Position numbers and translations under genes: made by a program
Shown here: piece after piece, positions 1 through 6,483 of the stretch
How the letters are laid out: the number at the start of each line of letters is the position of its first letter
Numbering within the stretch: position 1 is the first letter of the stretch
The notes under the pieces: model-generated
The model's input: the letters and a program-made list of their open reading frames with translations, nothing else
Told to the model about the DNA's origin: nothing
Databases searched by the model: none
Assembly (NCBI GenBank): GCA_021107495.1
Contig: JAIOSR010000063.1
Span: forward strand, 1-8,908
Source of the DNA: Desulfobacterales bacterium
GTDB lineage: Bacteria > Desulfobacterota > DSM-4660 > Desulfatiglandales > Desulfatiglandaceae
Length of the DNA stretch: 8,908 nucleotides
Reading direction: 5' to 3'

Positions 1-1
1 G

Positions 2-340
2 CGAGTTCTATTTTCAAAACGGGGATTAGAAATTTTTAAAAAGATCTTTTTGATCTCCGCGAGGCTTGAGGAATTGTCCGTTGAACAGGGACATGCCTTT
101 TCAAAAGGTTTAGCCGCAGGTTCATGCAAAAGCGTATTTTGCAGGGATATCCCGTGTGATGCGCTGATCAAGGATAGAAAATGCCGCTACCCGTCTCTGG
201 CACGGCCATCCATGGAGGCATTGGGCATCAATGTGTTCAGGCTTGCAAAAGATGTGGGCTGGGAAATTCATACCATCTTGAGGAAAAGTGATCCCGATGA
301 CATTCCTTCGGCCATGTTGGCAGGGCTTCTCCTTGTTTAG
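2..340 (+). CDS. DUF2284 family putative metal-binding protein (C-terminal part; 5' end outside window)
   Basis: The reading frame is open from the window edge to the TAG at 338-340, so the true start lies upstream. The TTG at 50 is not a convincing start because the frame already reads as protein before it. About 112 residues are visible. They match the end of DUF2284 (PF10050) proteins: a cysteine cluster (Cys at the GSC motif, then FC, PC and KC), directly followed by the CRYPSLARPSMEALGINVF signature, and a hydrophobic LAGLLLV end. The closely spaced cysteines suggest metal or Fe-S binding. The family's biochemical role is not established and none is assigned here. It is the only plus-strand gene and converges on prmC, so it belongs to a different transcription unit. 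Family assignment is confident; function is unknown. Confidence 0.85.
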   Translation, partial: RVLFSKRGLEIFKKIFLISARLEELSVEQGHAFSKGLAAGSCKSVFCRDIPCDALIKDRKCRYPSLARPSMEALGINVFRLAKDVGWEIHTILRKSDPDDIPSAMLAGLLLV

Positions 341-369
341 CCATTATGGACTAAAGCCACTTATTGAGC
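340..369. repeat. Direct repeat, copy 1
   Basis: GCCATTATGGACTAA (340-354) is followed after six bases by TTATTGAGC (361-369). The same two blocks in the same order recur at 455-487, with a 3-bp difference in the spacing between them. The copy starts on the last base of the DUF2284 stop codon. It lies in the 166-bp convergent spacer 341-506, which holds no gene and no hairpin with a clear T-run. Confidence 0.75.
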
Positions 370-454
370 CGTTGTGGCTGCTCGATATTTTGGGGAACTC
401 GAATTTATGCAGACATCTCTTTAATAACGACCGGCGTCCGTCGAGGCATGCCCC

Positions 455-487
455 GCCATTATGGACTAACACCGCTATTTATTGAGC
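455..487. repeat. Direct repeat, copy 2
   Basis: This is the second copy of the unit at 340-369: the 15-bp block is identical (455-469) and the 9-bp block is identical (479-487). The copies start 115 bp apart. A further partial echo, TATGAGCC, follows at 491-498, just before the prmC stop codon. Because the unit ends almost exactly at the 3' ends of both converging genes, it could be a small dispersed element or a processing or termination element. No T-rich tail typical of an intrinsic terminator is present. Confidence 0.75.
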
Positions 488-506
488 TATTATGAGCCAT
501 TAAATC

Positions 507-1391
507 TCAGGCCCTTTGAGCCATCACTATTCTGTAAAGTCTGCTGTAATCTCTGATCCGGGTTTTTTCGCCATAACCCTCGGTTTGTTCCACTAGGCCG
601 AGGGTCTTTTCGGTCTGATCGGGCGCCATTTCCAGCATGATCCATGCCTTTGGCTTCATATAACGCGGGGCTTCCGTGATGATTCTTTCGATGTAATATG
701 TTCCGCCATCCCCACCGACCAGGGCCGATCTTGGTTCATAATCGCGCACTTCAGGGGGAAGGTCATTGTATTCCTCCGAGGCGACATAGGGTGGATTGGA
801 CAGGATGATATCAAAGGTAATGCCAAGGTTCATAAGGGGTTCCCACAGATCGCCCTCTTTGAATTGAATCCTGTCGGACACCCCGTGTTTTTGCGCATTG
901 AGGCGAGCCAGTTCAAGTGCTCCATGAGAATTGTCCGTGGCCCAGATTTGGGCGTTTGGAACTTCTTTGGCTAAAGACACGGCGAGTGTTCCGCAGCCGG
1001 TTCCAAGATCCAGGATTTTCGGCTCCTGATTTTTCGATTCAGCAGCGGGCTTGAGCAGGCGAAGGGCATGCGTCACCAATAATTCGGTCTCGGGTCTGGG
1101 GATCAGTACCCTCGGATCCACTAAAAAGTCTATGGACCAGAATTCCTGAATGCCGGTGATATACTGCAAAGGCTCGTATTGGAGGCGTCGCCTTATAAGG
1201 GCGCGATATCCTGAAACCTCCTTTTCGGTCAAAGGCTGGTCGAGATTCAGGTAAAGGTTCACACGGTCGGACCCGAGTTGGTGGGCTAAGAGAACTTCGG
1301 CGGTAAGTCGTGGACTGTCTATCTGCTTTTTTTTCAGGTAATCGCAGGAGACCTTCAAAAGGTCCTTTATGGCCCATGCCTTGGGACTCAT
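507..1391 (-). CDS. prmC: Peptide chain release factor N5-glutamine methyltransferase PrmC
   Basis: This cytoplasmic enzyme uses S-adenosylmethionine to methylate the glutamine of the GGQ motif in RF1 and RF2, which speeds peptide release. The 294-residue length is normal. Residues 1-90 form the helical N-terminal release-factor-binding domain. The PRPETELLV block is at 99-107, the SAM-binding loop DLGTGCGTLAVSLA at 128-141, and the catalytic NPPY motif at 199-202, which holds the substrate glutamine. The ATG overlaps the prfA stop codon as ATGA, and an AAGGG Shine-Dalgarno-like stretch lies inside the end of prfA. Enzyme and substrate are therefore translationally coupled. It is the last gene of the rho-rpmE-prfA-prmC run, followed by a convergent gene. 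The NPPY motif together with prfA as neighbour makes PrmC much more likely than another N5-methyltransferase. Confidence 0.97.
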   Translation of the reverse strand: MSPKAWAIKDLLKVSCDYLKKKQIDSPRLTAEVLLAHQLGSDRVNLYLNLDQPLTEKEVSGYRALIRRRLQYEPLQYITGIQEFWSIDFLVDPRVLIPRPETELLVTHALRLLKPAAESKNQEPKILDLGTGCGTLAVSLAKEVPNAQIWATDNSHGALELARLNAQKHGVSDRIQFKEGDLWEPLMNLGITFDIILSNPPYVASEEYNDLPPEVRDYEPRSALVGGDGGTYYIERIITEAPRYMKPKAWIMLEMAPDQTEKTLGLVEQTEGYGEKTRIRDYSRLYRIVMAQRA

Positions 1392-2452
1392 GATTTCCCT
1401 TTGAGTGCCTTGGTCTGGAAATGGGTGGTCAGGGGGTCTATTAAAAGATCCAGTTCTCCATGGAGAATATTCTCAAGTTTGTACAAGGTTAGGCCGACCC
1501 TGTGATCGGTGGCCCTTCCCTGGGGGAAGTTATAGGTCCTGATCCTTTCACTTCTATCACCTGATCCCACCATGTTCCTGCGCTCTTCGGAGATCTTTGA
1601 TTGCTGTTCTGCCTGTTCATGATCCAGGAGTCTGGACCGAAGTACCTTCATGGCCTTGGCCTTGTTCTTGTGTTGGGATTTTTCGTCCTGGCATGTGACG
1701 ACGAGTCCTGTGGGAAGGTGGGTAATCCGGACCGCGGAATCTGTGGTGTTTACATGCTGGCCGCCACAGCCGGATGAGCGATACACGTCAATACGGAGAT
1801 CATCGGGATCTATCGTCACATCTATTTCTTCGGCCTCCGGAAGCACGGCCACGGTGACTGCAGACGTATGGATTCGACCCTGGGCCTCTGTCTCAGGGAC
1901 CCTTTGTACGCGATGGACACCGCTTTCATATTTTAGCCTGCTGTAAACCCTTTTGCCTTCCACGAGTATGATGATTTCCTTAAGCCCGCCTATGCCGGTG
2001 GCGTTCCGGCTGAGGATCTCTGTCTTCCACCCCTTTATTTCGGCATACCGGCCGTACATCTTGAAGAGATCGGCAGCAAAAAGCGCTGCTTCCTCTCCGC
2101 CTGTGCCGGCCCTTATTTCAAGGAGGGTGTTTTTTTCGTCGTTGGGATCCTTGGGAATGAGAAGCACCTTCAGTTCTTTTTCAAGACGAATCAAGTTTGA
2201 ACGGAGTGTTTCAATTTCCTCTCTGGCTAATTGTCTCATGGCCGGATCGGGATCATCCAACAGTGATTGATTTTCTTCAATCTCGTCCCGGACAGATTGA
2301 TATTCCCGCAGTGAGGCAATGATCGGAGTCAGCATGCTGTGTTCTTTGGTATATTTCCGATATGCCTTCTGATTACGAACGACATCGGGCTGGCTCAGGT
2401 GCCTTTCAATCTCATCATAACGTTCTTCAATTTCTCTTGTTTTTGCAAACAT
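1388..2452 (-). CDS. prfA: Peptide chain release factor 1 (RF1)
   Basis: RF1 reads UAA and UAG stop codons on the ribosome and triggers hydrolysis of peptidyl-tRNA. With the ATG at 2452 the protein has 354 residues. The P-x-T stop-codon-recognition tripeptide is PET at 186-188, in the context VQRVPETEAQGRIHTSA; this marks RF1 rather than RF2, which has SPF. The catalytic GGQ is at 230-232, close to the E. coli position. The frame also runs upstream to a TTG at 2485. I reject that start because it has no ribosome-binding site, and because MFAKTREIEERYDE aligns with the usual RF1 N terminus. The ribosome-binding site for 2452 is only a weak AAGG about 10 nt upstream. The residue before GGQ is Cys where E. 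coli has Ala. The stop codon overlaps prmC, whose product modifies this GGQ. A 288-bp gap separates prfA from rpmE, so it may have its own control. Confidence 0.97.
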   Translation of the reverse strand: MFAKTREIEERYDEIERHLSQPDVVRNQKAYRKYTKEHSMLTPIIASLREYQSVRDEIEENQSLLDDPDPAMRQLAREEIETLRSNLIRLEKELKVLLIPKDPNDEKNTLLEIRAGTGGEEAALFAADLFKMYGRYAEIKGWKTEILSRNATGIGGLKEIIILVEGKRVYSRLKYESGVHRVQRVPETEAQGRIHTSAVTVAVLPEAEEIDVTIDPDDLRIDVYRSSGCGGQHVNTTDSAVRITHLPTGLVVTCQDEKSQHKNKAKAMKVLRSRLLDHEQAEQQSKISEERRNMVGSGDRSERIRTYNFPQGRATDHRVGLTLYKLENILHGELDLLIDPLTTHFQTKALKGKS

Positions 2453-2512
2453 TTCCGTAAAGCCTTTTTGTAAACGATTAAACAAATAGTCAGGATTTAA
2501 AACGGTCTGCTA

Positions 2513-2617
2513 TTAGTCCCTTTCACGGGGCCGGTCATAAAGCCTGACTCTGGATATCGCGGAATTAGTTGCCAACAGGTCTGGAATAATGTCATTGGCG
2601 CTTTAAAGGGGACTAAA
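2513..2617. repeat. Imperfect inverted repeat in the rpmE-prfA spacer
   Basis: TTAGTCCCTTT (2513-2523) is the inverse complement of AAAGGGGACTAA (2606-2617) except for one extra G, giving an 11-bp bulged stem around about 82 nt. Inside are GCCAA/TTGGC (2571-2575 with 2595-2599) and GTCA/TGAC with a 7-nt loop (2534-2548), so the RNA of either strand could form a branched fold. A second pairing, AGTCAGG/CCTGACT (2488-2494 with 2543-2549), would compete with the inner hairpin. The short stems are individually close to chance expectation in a spacer of this size; the outer stem is the significant part. The remainder of the spacer (2453-2740) shows no convincing gene or promoter. Confidence 0.5.
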
Positions 2618-2740
2618 AGGCAGGGACGGAAGCTATGTACAGCCCGACTTTTGCTCAACGCAAATCATGGTTTTCATGTTGGGAAAAGCGATTATCATTT
2701 TGTTATCAGGTGTGCTTCGGGACAATAAGCTCTGCATTTC

Positions 2741-2974
2741 TCATGCTTTTGATTTACCCTTAGCAGCCCCCTTGTCAAACTTGGCATATTTCCTTCTGAA
2801 GCGTTCTACCCTACCTGCCGAATCGACCAATTTCTGTTTGCCCGTAAAAAAAGGATGGCATTTAGAACAGATTTCAACGTGTATTTCCTTGACTGTGGAG
2901 CCTGTTTCAAACTCATTGCCACAGGCACAGTGTACGGTCGCCTTATAGTATTCCGGATGAATTCCATCTTTCAT
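2741..2974 (-). CDS. rpmE: 50S ribosomal protein L31, zinc-binding (C+) type
   Basis: L31 is a small protein of the large ribosomal subunit that bridges to the small-subunit head. The chosen ATG gives 77 residues beginning MKDGIHPEYYKAT, the normal L31 N terminus. Cys16, Cys18, Cys36 and Cys39 form the zinc-binding set, and the family signature CSKCHPFFTGKQKLVD follows. This is the zinc-containing form rather than the zinc-free C- paralogue. The frame can be extended by 11 codons to an ATG at 3007 next to the rho stop codon, but that start lacks a Shine-Dalgarno sequence, while an AAGGAG precedes 2974. It lies 33 bp downstream of rho in the same direction and is almost certainly cotranscribed with it. 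The basic tail KGAAKGKSKA is slightly longer than the core family. Confidence 0.96.
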   Translation of the reverse strand: MKDGIHPEYYKATVHCACGNEFETGSTVKEIHVEICSKCHPFFTGKQKLVDSAGRVERFRRKYAKFDKGAAKGKSKA

Positions 2975-2986
2975 TTTTATCTTTTT

Positions 2987-2992
2987 CTCCTT
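2987..2992 (-). promoter_or_regulatory. Ribosome binding site that fixes the rpmE start
   Basis: The minus strand reads AAGGAG here, with 12 nt to the ATG at 2974. The site lies inside the 11-codon upstream extension of the frame, so it argues for the shorter, family-length L31. Confidence 0.7.
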
Positions 2993-3007
2993 AGAAAATG
3001 TCTTCAT

Positions 3008-4255
3008 TTATGCACTCATAGAGGCCAAAAACTCGTTATTATCACTTGTTCCCTTTATTTTTTCAAGTAAAAACTCCATGCTGTCCACCGGGGTCAGGGG
3101 TGCAAGTAATTTACGCAGTATCCAGATGCGGTTCAGGTCAGCCTCATCCAACAAAAGTTCCTCTTTCCGGGTGCCTGAACGATTGATGTCTATGGACGGG
3201 AATACCCTCCTGTCGGTCAGCTTTCGATCCAGGTGAATTTCCATATTTCCCGTGCCCTTAAACTCTTCAAAAATGACCTCGTCCATTCGGCTTCCCGTAT
3301 CAATGAGGGCCGTGGCAATGATGGTCAGACTGCCGCCTTCCTCGATATTTCTTGCCGCACCAAAAAAACGCTTGGGTTTGTGGAGGGCATTGGAATCCAG
3401 GCCGCCGGACAGGATTTTGCCGCTGGGCGGAACCACCGAATTGTACGCGCGGGCCAACCGGGTAATGCTGTCTAACAGTATCAGGACATCAAGCTTGTGT
3501 TCCACGAGCCGCTTGGCTTTTTCAATCACCATTTCCGCCACCTGAACATGACGCTGAGGGGGCTCGTCAAAGGTTGAGCTGATGACTTCGGCATCCACTG
3601 ATCGGGCCATATCGGTGACCTCCTCCGGCCTTTCATCTATGAGAAGCACAATCTTGTGGATGCTTTTGTCGTTTGCCGTCACACTATTGGCAATGTTCTG
3701 GAGAAGCATGGTCTTTCCGGTCCTGGGTGGCGCAACAATCAAGCCCCGCTGGCCCTTCCCAATGGGCGTCATCAGGTCCATGAGTCTTGAGGAATAATTG
3801 TCGGGCTTACTCTCCAGGTTGATCCTTTCGTTGGGATAGAGGGGTGTAAGATTGTCGAAGAGGATCTTTTCTCTGGCTATTTCAGGGTCTTCGTGATTGA
3901 CCTTTTCGACCTTCAAAAGGGCGAAGTATCTCTCAGAGTCTTTGGGAGGTCGAATCTGGCCAGCGGTTGTATCTCCCGTCCTCAAGTTAAAGCGGCGGAT
4001 CTGGGATGGGGAGATATAAATATCATCGGGTCCCGGGAGGTAATTTGCGTCAGTGGCCCTTAGAAAACCGAAACCGTCCGGCAGGATCTCCAGGACGCCC
4101 TCTCCATATATGAGGCCGTTTTGCTCGGAATGTGCCTGCAAAAGGGCGAAAATAAGGCTCTGCTTGGGCATGCCGGAGGCACCCTCAATTCGAAATTCCT
4201 TCCCCATCTCCGTCAATTCACTGATCTTCATTTCTTTAAGTTCTACAAGATTCAT
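3008..4255 (-). CDS. rho: Transcription termination factor Rho
   Basis: Rho is a hexameric RNA-binding ATPase/helicase that ends untranslated transcripts. The 415 residues align almost end to end with E. coli Rho (419), with no inserted domain. Residues 1-45 form the N-terminal helical part. The OB-fold RNA-binding domain carries DGFGFLR at 60-66 and DIYIS at 78-82. The Walker A motif is APPRTGKT at 175-182, with Arg-Thr in place of the E. coli Lys-Ala. The catalytic DERPEEVT is at 207-214, Walker B VLILLDS at 257-263, the Q-loop region GKILSGGLD at 279-287, and the R-loop GTGNMEIHLDR at 334-344. The start ATG has a GGAG 7 nt upstream. The gene opens the rho-rpmE-prfA-prmC run. It is preceded by a long leader and a near-consensus promoter, which fits the known autogenous control of rho in other bacteria, although that control is not shown here. 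Confidence 0.99.
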   Translation of the reverse strand: MNLVELKEMKISELTEMGKEFRIEGASGMPKQSLIFALLQAHSEQNGLIYGEGVLEILPDGFGFLRATDANYLPGPDDIYISPSQIRRFNLRTGDTTAGQIRPPKDSERYFALLKVEKVNHEDPEIAREKILFDNLTPLYPNERINLESKPDNYSSRLMDLMTPIGKGQRGLIVAPPRTGKTMLLQNIANSVTANDKSIHKIVLLIDERPEEVTDMARSVDAEVISSTFDEPPQRHVQVAEMVIEKAKRLVEHKLDVLILLDSITRLARAYNSVVPPSGKILSGGLDSNALHKPKRFFGAARNIEEGGSLTIIATALIDTGSRMDEVIFEEFKGTGNMEIHLDRKLTDRRVFPSIDINRSGTRKEELLLDEADLNRIWILRKLLAPLTPVDSMEFLLEKIKGTSDNNEFLASMSA

Positions 4256-4745
4256 GCTTCGTCTCCATTTTAATGCGGTCTAAGATTAGAATTTTAACAA
4301 GCTTTTACGAGGTTTCTTCAATTTTTCAACTCGATCTCCTGCCCCCAAGACGGGTATAAACACCGTGACAGACTATTCTGAGTAACCAGTTGAAACCGTA
4401 AGGTTTATCGCTGTGATCGAAATCCCGCCACGACGGGATTAAGTAAGACTTCTTACCGGTCCGTCAAATATTGGAATGCCCAATAGAAATTATTTCTCAG
4501 ACAGTAAACCCGTTATTCCAAATTGTGAAGCACGGCGGAGATAGGTCCTTATTATAAAGGTATATCGATCCGTGATATGGGAAAAAGCTGCAAAGTATTC
4601 ACAATGCCCCGGCTTCTGAGCAATTAGAGCAACCTTAAAACCCTTTATTGTGAGTTAGAGAAGTTGACTCAGCAGATTAGCGATGGAGTCTTATCAGATA
4701 TCCGGTCTATACCGAATCCTCCGGAAGGCAGGAAAACTTTTAGAT
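4256..4745 (-). promoter_or_regulatory. Predicted long 5' leader of the rho transcript
   Basis: If transcription starts about 7 bp after the -10 box of the promoter at 4752-4779, the rho mRNA carries roughly 490 nt before its ATG. No ORF of believable length or codon use lies in it. The early part (minus strand, 4666 to 4644) is a 23-nt stretch with seven C and no G, the kind of composition Rho prefers to bind. A perfect 7-bp hairpin follows at 4421-4440, and a TATAAT on the minus strand at 4551-4556 lacks a good -35 partner. E. coli rho also has a long attenuated leader, so autogenous attenuation is a reasonable inference. The transcription start is predicted, not seen. Confidence 0.5.
4421..4440. 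other. Perfect 7-bp hairpin within the rho leader
   Basis: AATCCCG (4421-4427) and CGGGATT (4434-4440) are exact inverse complements around a 6-nt loop. No T-run follows on the minus strand, so it is not a canonical intrinsic terminator. It may be a pause or regulatory stem in the rho leader. Chance occurrence is possible but not likely at this stem and loop length. Confidence 0.5.
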
Positions 4746-4751
4746 TTCTCT

Positions 4752-4779
4752 ATAATAATAGTTTTTTTGCCTATGTCAA
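4752..4779 (-). promoter_or_regulatory. Strong sigma70-type promoter for the rho operon
   Basis: On the minus strand the -35 box is TTGACA (4779-4774, 6/6 match), then a 16-bp spacer, then the -10 box TATTAT (4757-4752, 5/6). Spacer and flanks are A/T-rich. The -35 box starts one base after the rluD stop codon (4783-4781), so the promoter sits immediately at the end of the upstream gene and points at rho. It is the best promoter match I found in any intergenic region of the window. Confidence 0.75.
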
Positions 4780-4780
4780 G

Positions 4781-5737
4781 TCATTTAGTGTTTAACGACT
4801 GCAGGGTTTGCACTGCGTGTGCCATGTCGTCCGGTAGCGGGGCTTCGAATTCCATAAAATGTTCAAGATCCGGGTGAACAAAGCCTAAGCTTCTGGCATG
4901 GAGCATTTGCCTTTTTATGGAGGGAAGCAACCCCTTTTTGTACAGCGGATGTCTTTTCCACCATCTTTGACCATATCCGTAGACCGGATCTCCGGCAACG
5001 GGATGACCTATATGGGAAAGGTGAACCCGAATCTGATGGGTCCGCCCCGTCTTGATAATGACGGAGAGCAAAGAAAATTCGCCATTAAATTCCTCAATTT
5101 TCTGCCATTGGGTCAAAGCCCGCCTTCCACCGGAAGGCCGGACCGACATCTGTTTCCTTTTTTTAGGATGGCGGCCAATGGGGAGCTCTATCTTTCCCTC
5201 ATTACCCTTGATCGCACCGTGCACCAGGGCCACATATTGCTTTTTCACCTCGCCCGACTTGAACTGGTTGGCTAAGAAGGTGTGTGAACGGTCGCTTTTG
5301 GTTGCGACCATAATGCCGGAGGTATCCTTGTCAAGCCGATGCACGATACCCGGTCGTAATACGCCGCCGATCCCGGAAAGGTCATGACAATGTTGAAGGA
5401 GGCCGTGAACCAGAGTGCCTGTAGCATGACCCGCAGCAGGATGAACCACAAGACCGGCCGGCTTGTTCAGTACAATGAGTGAATCGTCTTCGTAGATAAT
5501 GCCAAATTCTATAGGCTCAGGTTTCAGGACGTAGGGGGAGGCAGGAGGAATTAGAAGGGAGACCCGATCTCCTTTCTTTAGCTTGTAACTTTGTCTTGAA
5601 CGGCACTCGTTGACTTTTGCTTCACCGGTCTTTATTAGAGACTGTATCCTTGAACGGGAAAGGTCAGTGGAACGGGAGGCTAAAAAGACGTCTAATCGTA
5701 TATCTTCACTGTCTTCACAAATCTCATAGAAGAGCAT
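4781..5737 (-). CDS. rluD: RluA/RluD-family 23S rRNA pseudouridine synthase
   Basis: This enzyme isomerises uridine to pseudouridine in large-subunit rRNA. An N-terminal S4 RNA-binding domain covers about residues 13-60 (RLDVFLAS, SRSRIQSLIKTGEAKVN). The catalytic domain follows, with NKPAGLVVHP and the active-site motif HRLDKDTSG, whose first Asp (residue 136 from this start) is the catalytic nucleophile. A GRTHQIRVHL block typical of the family lies further on. The combination of S4 domain, catalytic motif and about 318-residue length fits RluD best; RluC or another RluA-type specificity cannot be excluded from sequence alone. The frame can start seven codons earlier at a GTG (5758), only 3 nt after the carD stop codon. 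Neither start has a clear Shine-Dalgarno sequence, and I prefer the ATG. Cotranscribed with carD. Confidence 0.93.
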   Translation of the reverse strand: MLFYEICEDSEDIRLDVFLASRSTDLSRSRIQSLIKTGEAKVNECRSRQSYKLKKGDRVSLLIPPASPYVLKPEPIEFGIIYEDDSLIVLNKPAGLVVHPAAGHATGTLVHGLLQHCHDLSGIGGVLRPGIVHRLDKDTSGIMVATKSDRSHTFLANQFKSGEVKKQYVALVHGAIKGNEGKIELPIGRHPKKRKQMSVRPSGGRRALTQWQKIEEFNGEFSLLSVIIKTGRTHQIRVHLSHIGHPVAGDPVYGYGQRWWKRHPLYKKGLLPSIKRQMLHARSLGFVHPDLEHFMEFEAPLPDDMAHAVQTLQSLNTK

Positions 5738-5761
5738 TCTATCTGCTTCATGCCCCACTTT

Positions 5762-6241
5762 TTATGAAAAGATCTTATCCAGATCCTTTTCCACCTGATC
5801 TTCACCAATTTTCCTGGCGAGAGATATTTCTTTGACCAGGAGATTCCTGGCCGTATCAAGCATTTTCCTTTCGCCAAACGAAAGGTCTTTGTCAAGTTTT
5901 AATATTAAAAGATCCCTGTAGACCTCTGCCACCTCAAAGGCGGAACCCGTCTTAATTTTGTCCATGTATTCTCTGTAACGGCGATTCCATGTCTGGTTGT
6001 CAATGGTTACATCTCTCTTTTTAAGAATAGAATAGAGCCTTGTAACTTCCGTTTGACCAATGAGATCTCGCAATCCTACATTATTGACATTATTAGTCGG
6101 GATCATGATGATCATGTTGTTATCGAGAATTCTCATGACATAAAAATCCTGTTGGCAACCTGAGATCTCTTGTGCCTCGATTTTTTCAATCACACCAACG
6201 CCGTGCGCGGGATAAACAGCCAAATCACCTACATTAAACAT
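5762..6241 (-). CDS. carD: CarD/CdnL-type RNA polymerase-binding transcription regulator
   Basis: CarD/CdnL binds the RNA polymerase beta subunit and the upstream edge of the promoter bubble, stabilising open complexes, notably at rRNA promoters. The 159 residues match the short CdnL-like form (about 160), without the extra DNA-binding tail of Myxococcus CarD. The N-terminal Tudor-like RNA-polymerase interaction domain is at 1-60 (FNVGDLAVYPAHGVGVIEKIE). The C-terminal helical domain contains Trp85 (QTWNRRYREY), matching the tryptophan that contacts the DNA minor groove in the mycobacterial protein. The ATG has GGGGG 5 nt upstream. It is the first gene of a carD-rluD pair, with an AT-rich upstream region in which I see no consensus promoter. 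The gene name follows the family; cdnL is an equally valid symbol. Confidence 0.93.
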   Translation of the reverse strand: MFNVGDLAVYPAHGVGVIEKIEAQEISGCQQDFYVMRILDNNMIIMIPTNNVNNVGLRDLIGQTEVTRLYSILKKRDVTIDNQTWNRRYREYMDKIKTGSAFEVAEVYRDLLILKLDKDLSFGERKMLDTARNLLVKEISLARKIGEDQVEKDLDKIFS

Positions 6242-6340
6242 TTAAACCCCCAATCATGATGGTCTCGCAAAAGATATAAACAAAGAAATTATCACATTTA
6301 AAATCAATATGTTAGCCTATTCATAACGGCTGACATCGAA

Positions 6341-6467
6341 TTTTTTACGAAACCGTCAAGCAAAAAACATCAGGATTCGTGTCCATTGAAAAATGGACCT
6401 TTTCATCTTGCATCTACCCCACCTTCCCGCTGTGCGGGATAGATGGACTTTTTACGAATCCATCAAA
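6341..6467. repeat. Composite repeat with nested hairpins between carD and hppA
   Basis: TTTTTACGAAACCGTCAAG at 6342-6360 recurs with 3 mismatches in 19 at 6449-6467. Between the copies lie several stems: GTCCATT-GAAA-AATGGAC (6381-6398, GNRA loop), CCCGC-TGT-GCGGG (6426-6438) inside CATCTA/TAGATG (6411-6416 with 6440-6445), and an outer stem GGATTCGT/ACGAATCC (6373-6380 with 6454-6461). GTCCAT at 6381-6386 can pair either locally or with ATGGAC at 6443-6448, so two folds compete. The arrangement resembles a small dispersed palindromic element of the REP or MITE-like kind. No transposase and no clear target duplication are seen. Confidence 0.6.
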
Positions 6468-6483
6468 AGAAAGCCGGAAAACC

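Noticed and set aside
50..340. TTG at position 50 as the start of the first gene
   Set aside because: The frame is open to the window edge and the missing upstream domain is expected for DUF2284, so the gene is truncated by the window rather than starting here.
2453..2485. Upstream TTG start for prfA
   Set aside because: It has no ribosome-binding site, and the extra 11 residues go beyond the normal RF1 N terminus, which begins at the ATG at 2452.
2633..2737. 34-codon minus-strand ORF right after the rpmE stop codon
   Set aside because: It has no Shine-Dalgarno sequence, no recognisable motif and a length expected by chance.
2975..3007. Upstream ATG start for rpmE
   Set aside because: It would add 11 residues to a highly conserved N terminus and lacks a Shine-Dalgarno sequence, while AAGGAG precedes the internal ATG at 2974.
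4235..4267. 10-codon reading frame starting at the minus-strand ATG at 4267 and overlapping the rho start
   Set aside because: Its ATG is part of the GGAG that serves as the rho ribosome-binding site, and it has no binding site of its own. Translation of it would clash with rho initiation.
4405..4445. tRNA T-arm-like sequence in the rho leader
   Set aside because: The ATCGAAATCCCG stretch superficially resembles a T-loop, but no acceptor, D or anticodon arm can be placed around it and the pairing fits a simple hairpin instead.
4551..4556. Perfect TATAAT on the minus strand within the rho leader
   Set aside because: No acceptable -35 box lies 15-19 bp upstream, so it is not called as a second promoter.
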